From a virus, in IMG/VR virus record IMGVR_UViG_3300044974_000010, positions 1 through 20,773 of that record: DNA of 20,773 nt; one strand, 5' to 3'. A program made the position numbers and the translations under genes. Below the pieces are notes generated by a model. That model searched no databases. It was given only the letters and a program-made list of their open reading frames with translations, and had not been told where the DNA came from. Shown here piece after piece: positions 5,935-12,760 of the stretch; position 1 is the stretch's first letter; each line of letters opens with the position of its first letter.

Positions 5935-6180
5935 ATGGCCAAGATTAACAATCTACCTGCTTCTGCATACGCTAAGCCACACACAATGGATGGCAGACCT
6001 GTAGGCATATCCGAGAACCCCGGCATCCCCCCAAACCGCAGTAAAGCTGACACCGTTAATATGTCTATTGGTAATATCAGCAAAGCTGCTGGTAACGAAA
6101 CCACTAAGACATCCGGTATCGTCACCCGTGGTAACGGCGCGGCGACCAAAGGCATTACAGCTAGAGGCCCAATGGCATGA
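5935..6180 (+). CDS. Small basic phage protein (81 residues)
   Basis: GGAG at 5924-5927 is seven bases before the ATG. The 81-residue product is rich in Asn, Gly, Lys and Thr, predicted disordered, with PVGISENPGIPPNRS in the middle and a conserved-looking end RGNGAATKGITARGPMA. This C-terminus resembles the ends of the 3051 and 3540 products. It overlaps the next gene by ATGA. No enzyme motif or membrane segment is present and the function is unknown. Tight coupling on both sides supports real translation. Confidence 0.78.
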   Translation: MAKINNLPASAYAKPHTMDGRPVGISENPGIPPNRSKADTVNMSIGNISKAAGNETTKTSGIVTRGNGAATKGITARGPMA

Positions 6181-6836
6181 ATTACGCTGAACTTAGCGCT
6201 GCTATTCAAGCGTACACGGAGAACACGGAAGCAGATTTCGTGGCTAATATTCCCGTGTTCGTTGAGCAGGCTGAGCAGCGTATTTTCAACTCGGTACAGT
6301 TTCCGTCGCTTCGCCAGAATGTGACAGGCGCAACCACAACGAACAACAAGTATTTGCAATGCCCGTTGGATTTTTTAGCGGTGTATTCATTGGCTATTAT
6401 TAACGCCAGCGGTGAGTACGAGTACTTGTTAAACAAAGACGTTAACTTTATCCGGCAAGCATACCCACAGCCCACAGACACCGGAATCCCAAGGTACTAT
6501 GCTTTGTTTGGCCCACGTTCAGACAACGCATCTGAGTTGACTTTCATCCTTGGCCCCACACCAGACGCCGCATACGGGGCTGAGTTGCACTATTTCTTCT
6601 ACCCACCAAGCATTACTGTAGCACCGTTCACATCTTGGCTTGGTGATAACTTTGACTCAGTGCTTTTGTATGGTTCTTTGGTCGAGGCTTACACCTACAT
6701 GAAGGGTGAGCAAGACATGATGGCGTTGTACAACCAGAAGTTTATGGAAGCTCTTGCGTTGGCCAAGCGTTTGGGTGATGGCATGGAGCGTCAAGACGCT
6801 TACCGTTCTGGTCAGTTCCGTCAGAAGGTAACTTGA
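6177..6836 (+). CDS. Adaptor-like head-tail connector protein
   Basis: This 219-residue protein begins MNYAELSAAIQAYTENTEAD and continues IPVFVEQAEQRIFNSVQFPS, a helical start typical of a phage adaptor family (I think the SU10-type adaptor, unverified). A beta-rich centre contains YLQCPLDFLAVYSLAI and YYALFGPR, then TFILGPTPDAAYGAELHYFF. The C-terminal helices (LLYGSLVEAYTYMKGEQDMM, YNQKFMEALALAKRLGDG) match the adaptor plan of a helical bundle around a beta core. It follows another adaptor-like gene at 4415, so the connector may contain two rings. It starts in an ATGA overlap. The assignment rests on sequence pattern and position. Confidence 0.75.
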   Translation: MNYAELSAAIQAYTENTEADFVANIPVFVEQAEQRIFNSVQFPSLRQNVTGATTTNNKYLQCPLDFLAVYSLAIINASGEYEYLLNKDVNFIRQAYPQPTDTGIPRYYALFGPRSDNASELTFILGPTPDAAYGAELHYFFYPPSITVAPFTSWLGDNFDSVLLYGSLVEAYTYMKGEQDMMALYNQKFMEALALAKRLGDGMERQDAYRSGQFRQKVT

Positions 6837-6837
6837 T

Positions 6838-7266
6838 ATGTCGATTATCCAGACCCAGACCACCAGCTTTAAGGCGCAGTTGTACCAAGGCATACATGAC
6901 CTGACGACTGACGTTATCAAGATTGCCCTGTACACGGCTGACGCTAATCTGAATGAAGACACAACTGCTTATTCAGTTGGTCTGGCTGGACAAGTACCTA
7001 ACACAGGCACTTACGTCGCTGGTGGGGCACAGCTAACTCCCATCACAATCGGCACGTCTGGATACACAGCTTTTGTGGGCTTCCCAAACATCTCGTGGAC
7101 AGGCGCAATCACCGCAAGATGTGCGTTGATTTACAACGATACGGTTGCCGGTAAACCATCCATAGCTGTGCTGGACTTCGGTTCTGACAAAACATCTGCC
7201 GTTACATTTACAATTACCATGCCAGCAAACACCGCTACGGCGGCTCTTATCAGGAGTTCAAATTGA
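6838..7266 (+). CDS. Phage structural protein, paralogue A (FKIALY ... LIYND family)
   Basis: The 142-residue protein starts one base after the previous stop. It has the pattern IKIALYTADANLNEDTTAYS, then a beta domain with Gly-rich turns, then ARCALIYND, VLDFGSDKTS and a terminal TITMPANTATAALIR. From memory this is a common environmental phage virion protein, possibly at the tail or head-tail interface. The product at 7458 has the same succession of motifs, so the two are paralogues. No signal peptide, membrane segment or catalytic motif is visible. Its end overlaps the TTG start of the next gene (TTGA), and the AGGAG serving that gene lies inside this one. Confidence 0.78.
   Translation: MSIIQTQTTSFKAQLYQGIHDLTTDVIKIALYTADANLNEDTTAYSVGLAGQVPNTGTYVAGGAQLTPITIGTSGYTAFVGFPNISWTGAITARCALIYNDTVAGKPSIAVLDFGSDKTSAVTFTITMPANTATAALIRSSN
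7252..7256 (+). promoter_or_regulatory. AGGAG ribosome binding site deciding a TTG start
   Basis: AGGAG stands six bases before TTG 7263 and seems to have no other gene to serve. It lies in the final codons of the 6838 gene and decides the non-ATG start of the following one. Confidence 0.75.
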
Positions 7267-7454
7267 TTGTTACTACAACCAAAGGCGACATGGACGATTC
7301 ATTGCTTGAAAAGCGTGAAGGAACCATCGATAATGACAACGAAACCACCACATGGGTGGAGTATTGGTTAGACGGCGAATTAGTACATCGTTCTGCTCAT
7401 GTGGCTTTGAAAAAATCCATGTTGGCGGGTCTTGAAGCAGCATCACTAGGATAA
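7263..7454 (+). CDS. Small acidic phage protein with TTG start
   Basis: TTG at 7263 overlaps the previous stop and is preceded by AGGAG with ideal spacing; the next in-frame ATG (7290) has no comparable site. The 63-residue product is acidic in the first half (MDDSLLEKREGTIDNDNET) and then reads TTWVEYWLDGELVHRSAHVA, which resembles a small beta fold, before a short helix to the C-terminus. It lies between the two paralogous structural genes. No family is recognised. A chaperone or assembly helper for those neighbours is possible but not shown. Confidence 0.72.
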   Translation: MIVTTTKGDMDDSLLEKREGTIDNDNETTTWVEYWLDGELVHRSAHVALKKSMLAGLEAASLG

Positions 7455-7457
7455 ATC

Positions 7458-7958
7458 ATGGCGAATACTCAAAGTATGTGCACCTCTTTCATGGGGCAGT
7501 TATTGAATGGCGGTCACCAATTTGGCACTATTACGTTGACCAGCAGGGGTAGCTTAACCGCACCCACAAAAGATACGTTTAAGGCGGCTTTGTATTTGGT
7601 GGGTGCCACTGTTAACGCATCAACCACTGCTTACAGTGCGAGCAATGAAGTGTCGTCAGCAAACTATTCGCCTGGTGGTGTGGCAATTACCAATGCCAAT
7701 GTGCCTGTAGCTACAAACGCTTCAGCTACCGCAGGGGTGGCGTATTGGACTCCTTCGGCAAGTATTGTCTACGGGGCCACTGCAACACCTGTAACCTTTG
7801 CTGCTTTTGATGCGGTGTTGATTTATAACTCCACACAGGGCGACACAGCGGTTAGCGTTCACACATTCAGTAGCCAGACCATTACGTCTGGGGTGTTTAC
7901 GTTGACGATGCCGACAAGTTCAACGACAACTGCGTTATTGCGTTTGTCTACAACTTGA
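7458..7958 (+). CDS. Phage structural protein, paralogue B
   Basis: This 166-residue protein has AGGA at 7448-7451, six bases before the ATG. It shares an ordered set of motifs with the 6838 product: FKAALYLVGATVNASTTAYS, a Gly-rich beta segment with SPGGVAITNANVPV, then DAVLIYNSTQGDTAV, and a terminal FTLTMPTSSTTTALLRLST. It is longer, with an extra N-terminal stretch (MCTSFMGQLLNGGHQFG). The pair probably arose by gene duplication and may form hetero-oligomeric virion rings or decorate the same site. No enzyme motif is visible. Confidence 0.78.
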   Translation: MANTQSMCTSFMGQLLNGGHQFGTITLTSRGSLTAPTKDTFKAALYLVGATVNASTTAYSASNEVSSANYSPGGVAITNANVPVATNASATAGVAYWTPSASIVYGATATPVTFAAFDAVLIYNSTQGDTAVSVHTFSSQTITSGVFTLTMPTSSTTTALLRLSTT

Positions 7959-7962
7959 TGTC

Positions 7963-8682
7963 ATGTCTCTTGGATGGGGCGATGGTACATGGGGTAGTAG
8001 TGTCTGGGGCGGCGGTGAACTTGCCATCACGGGCGTTGAAGCAACGGGCGCAGTTGGGTTAGTAAAGGTAAGTGTTGAGGTAGCTCTCTCAGGTGTAACG
8101 GCATCTGGGTTGGTTGGGACGGTTGTAGCAAGCACTGAGACAGCTATCACAGGCGTAGCGGCAACGGGAGCCGTAGGGTCAGTAGGTATTGAAAAAGCAA
8201 TAGCCCTGACAGGTGTTCAAGCAACCGGCGAGGTCGGAACGGTAGTAAGTAGTACAGCGATAGCTCTGACGGGTGTATCGGCAACGGGTGATGTAGGAAC
8301 GGTCGTACCATCGTACATTATTGTTGAGAATGGGACTTTTGCCAGCGGGTTTGTTGGGACGGTGGTTCCAGCGTTCTCCGTAGCTTTGACAGGTGTGGTA
8401 TCGGCGGGTGCGGTTGGAACACTGGGTGTTTTGCATTCTCCGGCTTTGACAGGTGTAGCTGCAACAGGCGCAGTGGGGTCGGTAGGAATTAACAAGTCAA
8501 TAGCTTTAACGGGCGTATCGGCAACTGGAGCGGTTAACGCATTTTCACAGGCGTTTGGGTGGAGTGTTATAGATGACACGCAGACCGCAAACTGGCAGAA
8601 TATCGGTAACACGCAGACTGCAAGCTGGCAGACTATTGGTAATACACAGACAGCGGCATGGGCTGATGTTTCAACGAATTAG
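7963..8682 (+). CDS. Repeat-built phage virion protein (20-residue repeats)
   Basis: This is a 239-residue protein in three parts. Residues 1-23 carry Trp-Gly turns (GWGDGTWGSSVWGGG). Residues 24-183 are eight consecutive units of exactly 20 residues of the form GVxATGxVGTV...ALT, with a partial ninth. The C-terminus has three units of 11 residues (TQTANWQNIGN type). Such regular Gly/Val/Thr repeats suggest a beta-solenoid or beta-roll. No obvious Shine-Dalgarno precedes the ATG, which is four bases after the previous stop, so coupling is likely. It directly precedes the tail fibre gene, fitting a fibre-base or tail-associated protein; the exact role is unknown. Confidence 0.8.
   Translation: MSLGWGDGTWGSSVWGGGELAITGVEATGAVGLVKVSVEVALSGVTASGLVGTVVASTETAITGVAATGAVGSVGIEKAIALTGVQATGEVGTVVSSTAIALTGVSATGDVGTVVPSYIIVENGTFASGFVGTVVPAFSVALTGVVSAGAVGTLGVLHSPALTGVAATGAVGSVGINKSIALTGVSATGAVNAFSQAFGWSVIDDTQTANWQNIGNTQTASWQTIGNTQTAAWADVSTN
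8032..8511 (+). repeat. Eight in-frame 60-bp coding repeats
   Basis: Eight uninterrupted units of exactly 60 bases (20 codons) encode GVxATGxVGTV...ALT. Units 3 and 8 are the closest pair (GVAATGAVGSVGI in both). Units differ at many third positions, so the array is old and selected for spacing and is not a recent expansion. A ninth partial unit follows up to about 8538. Confidence 0.9.
8578..8670 (+). repeat. Three in-frame 33-bp coding repeats
   Basis: Units at 8578-8610, 8611-8643 and 8644-8670 (shortened) encode TQTANWQNIGN, TQTASWQTIGN and TQTAAWADV. They form the C-terminal end of the 7963 product, with one Trp per unit. Confidence 0.85.
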
Positions 8683-8691
8683 GAGTTTTAA

Positions 8692-11600
8692 ATGACTACA
8701 GGCGCAACAGGACAACTAGGTTTAGCTCTTCCAGTACAGGGTGAACTCTCCGGCACATGGGGCGATACCGTTAACAATGGTCTAACGCAGTACATCAATA
8801 TTGCCATTGCAGGAACCTTGACCCTGACCAATGACGGTGCAGTAACTCTGGCTAACACCACTGGCGATGCGTCAGCTTCTAATGTCACATCCACCCTCAC
8901 AGGCGCGGGTACAGTTACGGCCCAGTTTGCCATCGTTCGGGTTACAGGTACGCTAACCACAGCCAAGGTAGTAACGGCTCCAAGCTACAGTAAGACATAC
9001 ACAGTGGTGAACGCCGCTACGGGCGGCATTGTTACGTTTAAAGCAGCAGGCCAGACTGGTGTTTCTGTGGCTGTAGGCGAGACAGCGTTTGTTTACTTCA
9101 ACGGCACAGACTATGTGAAGGTTGTCGGAACGGCTACGGCTGGCGCGGCTGGTGGCTCTAACACTCAGGTTCAGTTCAACAGTTCTGGTGTATTGGCTGG
9201 TTCTTCTAACATGACATTCAACGGCACTACGCTGACTGTCAATGACTTGACTGATTCTTCTTTGACATCTGGTCGTGTTCTCTATGCGGGTGCATCAGGT
9301 AATTTAGTTGACTCTGCTAACTTCACATTCAACGGCACTACTGTAACGATGGCTAATGATGCCTCTATCAGCGGTCTGACTGTTGGTAAAGGTGCGGGTG
9401 CTGTGTCTACCAATACTGCGGTGGGTGCTAGTGCTTTTGCAACTAACGCTACTGGCGCAGATAATGTTGCTATTGGTCGTGCGGCTGGAAGTGGTGCAAC
9501 TGGAAGTTATGGCACTTATGTAGGTAGTCTTGCTGGTAATTCCTCTATTACTGGAAACAGTAATACCGCTGTTGGTTATTATGCTTATGGCTCTGGTTCA
9601 AGCGGTGCAAACAATACTGCAATTGGTCAGCAGGCTTTGTATCTAAACACCACAGCCTCCGACAACACTGCTGTAGGTTATCAGGCGGCTTACTCAAATA
9701 CAACGGGTGTGGAAATTACTTGCATAGGCGTGCAGGCGGGTTATGCCAACACCACGGGTAACTTTACAACGGCGATAGGTCTTGCCGCTTTAAAAAATAA
9801 TACTACGGGAGAAGGAAACATAGCAGTAGGTAGTGCCGCAGTGTTTACAAACACTACAGGTCAATTTAATGTAGGCATAGGTAGGCAAGCCCTTTTTTCC
9901 AACACTACAGCATCCTATAACACTGCTGTAGGTTATCAATCTGCGTTTGGCGTAACAACTACAGGTATTACTGCTGTTGGTGCTTTAACGCTTACAGCCG
10001 CTTCTGGTGCTAACTCTACTGCAATTGGAGCATCGGCATTAAGATTTAATACTAGCAGTGGTAATACCGCTGTTGGCGCATCCGCTCTGTACGCTAATAC
10101 AAGCGGTCGTGATAACGTAGCAATCGGTGCGGATATTAGTGGAACTGCGTCTGAATCTGCTTTGTCTTCCAACACCACAGGATCAGCAAACGTAGCAATT
10201 GGTAACTCCGCACTTGGTAAAAATACCACAGCATCCTACAACACTGCTGTAGGCTATCAGTCAAGCTATACAAACGTGACTGGAGCAGAAAATACCTCTA
10301 TTGGTTGGAGTGCGTTATTTTCTAATACAGGTTCAAACAACACGGCAGTTGGCTCTGGAAGTTTATATACAAACTCAACAGGTACAGCTAATTCTGCATT
10401 GGGAGTTGCGTCTTTAAATGTCAATACAACTGGTTCATACAATACTGCTTTTGGCGCAGAATCGCTTAAATCTAACACCACAGCATCTAACAATACTGCG
10501 GTAGGTTATCAAGCGGGTTATGCTAATACCACGGGAGTTCAAAACGTAGCCCTTGGTTCAATAGCTCTTTCTACAGCTACCACTGCAAATGCAAACGTAG
10601 CAATAGGAATGGCGGCATTAAAGTTAACTACAACGGGTGGATACAACACTGCTGTTGGCGACTATGCAATGGAAAACAACACCACAGGTACTCAAAATAC
10701 TGCAATTGGTGGCACAGCACTGGCAAAAAACACCACAGCATCTAACAATACAGCCGTAGGTTTTCAAGCCGCTTACACAAATACAACTGGCACTAGTAAC
10801 GTGGCATTGGGGACAAATTCGCTTTTGTTTAACACCACAGGTAGTCAAAACACTGCTGTCGGTAGAGATGCACTTTTTTCTAACACCACAGCATCTAATA
10901 ATACTGCTCTAGGCTTTGAGGCGGGGCGCTCAAATACAACGGGCGTAGAACTAGTAGCTGTTGGCCTAGGTGCTTTGTATGCAAACACTACAGGCAACTC
11001 ATCTACTGCTATTGGTCGTCTATCTCTAAACGCGAACACAACTGGTTCTGATAATGCCGCTTTGGGTAACGCCGCACTTAATGCTAACACTACAGGCAGT
11101 AATAATACTGCTTTAGGTTCACAATCTCTTATTGCCAGCACTACAGCCTCTGGTAACACCGCTGTAGGTTATCGTGCGGCGTATAGCAATGCGACTGGAC
11201 AAATAACTGCAATTGGCTATCAAGCAGGATATTCCAACACAACGGGCATTCAAAGTACTTTTGTTGGCTATCAGGCTGGCTTAAACACAACTGGTAGCGC
11301 AAACACATTTATTGGTGCGGGTACTAATTCAGCCGCAGGTTACTCTGTTACCACAGGTACAAAAAACACCATCCTTGGTGGTTATTCTGGAAACCAAACA
11401 CTACCTGTCACAGGAAACACTCTAGACATAAGAACATCTAGTTCCAACATTGTACTTAGCGATGGTGATGGAAATGCTTGGTTTTATATCAACTCAACTG
11501 GTCTAACGAGAGCGGAAGGTGTTACATCAAATACAACTGGTAATGCGGCAAATGTTAATTGTGATGCCGCTGGTACATTAAGAACATCAACATCCGCACT

Positions 11601-11889
11601 TAAATACAAAACAAATATTCGGGATATTGCATCAATAGACATTAACAAATTTAGACCTGTTGTTTACAACTCTCTTTGCAAAGATGATGACAAAACAAAA
11701 GACCATTTTGGTTTTATTGCTGATGAAGTAGACCAACAAGGAATAAAAGAATTAATCAGCTACAACTTAAAGGGCGAGGTAGAGGGTTTCCAATATGACC
11801 GTATGACTGTTATTTTGACCAAAGCCCTGCAAGAACAACAAGCAATCATTGAATCCCTCAAGGCACGTTTGGATGCCGCTAATCTTTAA
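8692..11889 (+). CDS. Tail fibre with YadA-like repeats and C-terminal S74 chaperone
   Basis: This 1065-residue protein has AGGAG at 8681-8685 six bases before the ATG. The N-terminal 150 residues (LPVQGELSGTWGDTVNNGL, later TYTVVNAATGG) are a typical virion-attachment region, followed by NTQVQFNSSGVLAGSSNMTF, common in phage fibres. Residues 241 to about 903 hold some 39 copies of a 17-residue NTAVGxxAL...NTTG repeat like trimeric adhesin heads. The last 98 residues are a peptidase S74 intramolecular chaperone: Ser968 and Lys973 in SALKYKTNI, HFGFIADEV, and a final coiled coil (LTKALQEQQAIIESLKARL). In this family the chaperone trimerises the fibre and then cuts itself off. Its role is receptor binding at the host surface. 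Confidence 0.9.
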   Translation: MTTGATGQLGLALPVQGELSGTWGDTVNNGLTQYINIAIAGTLTLTNDGAVTLANTTGDASASNVTSTLTGAGTVTAQFAIVRVTGTLTTAKVVTAPSYSKTYTVVNAATGGIVTFKAAGQTGVSVAVGETAFVYFNGTDYVKVVGTATAGAAGGSNTQVQFNSSGVLAGSSNMTFNGTTLTVNDLTDSSLTSGRVLYAGASGNLVDSANFTFNGTTVTMANDASISGLTVGKGAGAVSTNTAVGASAFATNATGADNVAIGRAAGSGATGSYGTYVGSLAGNSSITGNSNTAVGYYAYGSGSSGANNTAIGQQALYLNTTASDNTAVGYQAAYSNTTGVEITCIGVQAGYANTTGNFTTAIGLAALKNNTTGEGNIAVGSAAVFTNTTGQFNVGIGRQALFSNTTASYNTAVGYQSAFGVTTTGITAVGALTLTAASGANSTAIGASALRFNTSSGNTAVGASALYANTSGRDNVAIGADISGTASESALSSNTTGSANVAIGNSALGKNTTASYNTAVGYQSSYTNVTGAENTSIGWSALFSNTGSNNTAVGSGSLYTNSTGTANSALGVASLNVNTTGSYNTAFGAESLKSNTTASNNTAVGYQAGYANTTGVQNVALGSIALSTATTANANVAIGMAALKLTTTGGYNTAVGDYAMENNTTGTQNTAIGGTALAKNTTASNNTAVGFQAAYTNTTGTSNVALGTNSLLFNTTGSQNTAVGRDALFSNTTASNNTALGFEAGRSNTTGVELVAVGLGALYANTTGNSSTAIGRLSLNANTTGSDNAALGNAALNANTTGSNNTALGSQSLIASTTASGNTAVGYRAAYSNATGQITAIGYQAGYSNTTGIQSTFVGYQAGLNTTGSANTFIGAGTNSAAGYSVTTGTKNTILGGYSGNQTLPVTGNTLDIRTSSSNIVLSDGDGNAWFYINSTGLTRAEGVTSNTTGNAANVNCDAAGTLRTSTSALKYKTNIRDIASIDINKFRPVVYNSLCKDDDKTKDHFGFIADEVDQQGIKELISYNLKGEVEGFQYDRMTVILTKALQEQQAIIESLKARLDAANL
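9412..11400 (+). repeat. About 39 51-bp coding repeats with a 255-bp higher-order period
   Basis: The repeat unit is 17 codons (xIGxxAL..NTTG.xNT). A near-identical anchor, AACACCACAGCATC followed shortly by a GTAGGTTATCA-type sequence, starts at 9646, 9901, 10222, 10474, 10729, 10882 and 11137. The intervals are 255, 321, 252, 255, 153 and 255, so four are five units (one a codon short), one is three units and one is irregular. This suggests growth by duplication of five-unit blocks. Confidence 0.88.
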
Positions 11890-11904
11890 ACTAAAAGGTA
11901 AATC

Positions 11905-12222
11905 ATGACCACTTTTACAACAACCATCACTTCCATGTACACGCTCGACACTCCCGATCCGGGGTATGTCGTTAACGCCCTTTGGCAGGTCACTGGAGTA
12001 GACGGCACTTACACTGCCTCTATCGGCGGCAATACACAGTTTAACTCTGCTGACCAAGTGGGTGCATTCATCCCATACGATCAGTTGACAGAAGCCACCG
12101 TCATTGGTTGGATTCCTGAATCAGCCATTACAAGCGCACAGCAGTGTGTGCAGGGACAAATCGACAGCATGATTACACCGCCTGTCAGCCCTGCATCACA
12201 GCCTTTGCCTTGGGTAGCGTAA
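11905..12222 (+). CDS. Small conserved phage protein after the tail fibre
   Basis: This 105-residue protein has AAAAGG at 11893-11898 six bases before the ATG. It has the pattern ITSMYTLDTPDPGYVVNALW, then VTGVDGTYTASIGGNTQF, then FIPYDQLTEATVIGWIPE and a short helix ending in PPVSPASQPLPWVA. I recall this arrangement from small proteins next to fibre genes in environmental phages (possibly DUF7936, unverified). An assembly factor for the fibre or a small virion protein is plausible from position. There is no membrane segment and one Cys. It is followed by a 47-base gap with a stem-loop. Confidence 0.78.
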   Translation: MTTFTTTITSMYTLDTPDPGYVVNALWQVTGVDGTYTASIGGNTQFNSADQVGAFIPYDQLTEATVIGWIPESAITSAQQCVQGQIDSMITPPVSPASQPLPWVA

Positions 12223-12228
12223 CGGGAA

Positions 12229-12250
12229 GCCACCACCCGATCTTGGTGGC
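12229..12250 (+). promoter_or_regulatory. Intergenic stem-loop without a T-tract
   Basis: Inverted repeat GCCACCA (12229-12235) and TGGTGGC (12244-12250) encloses an eight-base loop. It lies six bases after the stop of the 11905 gene and just before AAAGGA (12256-12261), the ribosome binding site of the next gene. There is no T-run, so it is not an ordinary terminator. An mRNA-processing or translation-tuning element is possible. Hairpins of this size also occur by chance. Confidence 0.4.
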
Positions 12251-12269
12251 ACATTAAAGGAAACACGAT

Positions 12270-12506
12270 ATGGCAAACCAACAATCCCAAATCGTAACTA
12301 TAGACGGCGTTGAGTTCAAAGTTGAAGACATGACGGAGCAGCAGCAGATGTTGTTAAATCACGTTGCAGACATTGAGCGCAAGATTGGTTCTACCAAGTT
12401 CCAGCTTGACCAACTCCAAGTGGGCAGAGATGCCTTCTTCACAATGTTAAAGACAGCGTTAGAAGCCAAGCCTGAAGAGGCCGTGACTGACGTAACGGTT
12501 AATTGA
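12270..12506 (+). CDS. Small coiled-coil phage protein
   Basis: This is a 78-residue protein with AAAGGA at 12256-12261, eight bases upstream. After a short beta start (IVTIDGVEFKVEDMTEQQQM) comes a long helix (LLNHVADIERKIGSTKFQLD, QLQVGRDAFFTMLKTALEAK) with coiled-coil spacing. I recall similar small phage proteins (DUF6447-like, unverified) with an IDGxxY/F...L start and a two-helix body. There is no membrane segment. It stands at the head of the run of membrane proteins that leads to the lysozyme. The function is unknown. Confidence 0.78.
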   Translation: MANQQSQIVTIDGVEFKVEDMTEQQQMLLNHVADIERKIGSTKFQLDQLQVGRDAFFTMLKTALEAKPEEAVTDVTVN

Positions 12507-12508
12507 CC

Positions 12509-12604
12509 ATGTGGGACTGGGCTGAAGCATTCATTGCGGCGGCCCTTCTTGTGGCCTTCGTCATCTATGGCACGTACATAATTGCATGGAGTTGGGCGTG
12601 GTAA
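12509..12604 (+). CDS. Tiny single-pass membrane protein (31 residues)
   Basis: The ATG two bases after the previous stop opens a 31-residue frame: MWDWAEAF, then one hydrophobic helix of about 20 residues (IAAALLVAFVIYGTYIIAW) and a Trp-rich end. It has five Trp in all, typical of interfacial anchoring on both sides. No strong Shine-Dalgarno is visible; translation probably couples to the 12270 gene. The next ATG follows its stop directly. From memory, similar MWDW-type peptides occur at the same place in related phages. It could be a lysis accessory such as a pinholin- or antiholin-like peptide, but no function can be shown. Confidence 0.7.
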   Translation: MWDWAEAFIAAALLVAFVIYGTYIIAWSWAW

Positions 12605-12760
12605 ATGCGTTGGCTATTGATGCTTTTTTTGGTGTTTCTACCGGGAGCAGCCAGCCAAGATAGGAAGACTGAATACCGCTGTGTGCGGTGGGCGTGGACG
12701 GGTGATGTTTATAACCGCAAAGTTGTTTGCCTACAGTGGGAAAAGGTTGTACGGAAATGA
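12605..12760 (+). CDS. Tiny exported protein with signal peptide (51 residues)
   Basis: This frame begins on the base after the previous TAA. The N-terminus MRWLLMLFLVFLPGAASQ is a classic signal peptide with a likely cut after Ala-Ala-Ser or nearby. The mature part, about 33 residues, has TEYRCVRWAWTGDVYNRKVV and CLQWEKVVRK. Its two Cys (26 and 42) could form a disulphide in the periplasm. There is no lipobox Cys, so it is not a standard Rz1-type outer-membrane spanin. It overlaps the next gene by ATGA. Its place in the lysis module suggests an envelope role; this is inference. Confidence 0.7.
   Translation: MRWLLMLFLVFLPGAASQDRKTEYRCVRWAWTGDVYNRKVVCLQWEKVVRK

Noticed and set aside
8032-8511. 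Regularly spaced repeats resembling a CRISPR array
   Set aside because: The 60-base units are contiguous coding repeats in one frame with diverged sequence, with no constant repeat/variable spacer structure and no cas genes.
9936-11159. Long open frames on the minus strand (9936-10229, 10266-10493, 10624-10848, 10845-11159)
   Set aside because: They mirror the periodic fibre repeat on the other strand, have repetitive products and lack ribosome binding sites.
9412-11400. Possible diversity-generating retroelement variable region in the fibre
   Set aside because: There is no reverse transcriptase and no template repeat with adenine-directed changes. Differences are spread over repeat units.
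12229-12250. Intrinsic terminator
   Set aside because: The stem is only seven pairs and is followed by ACATTAAAGG, not a T-tract.
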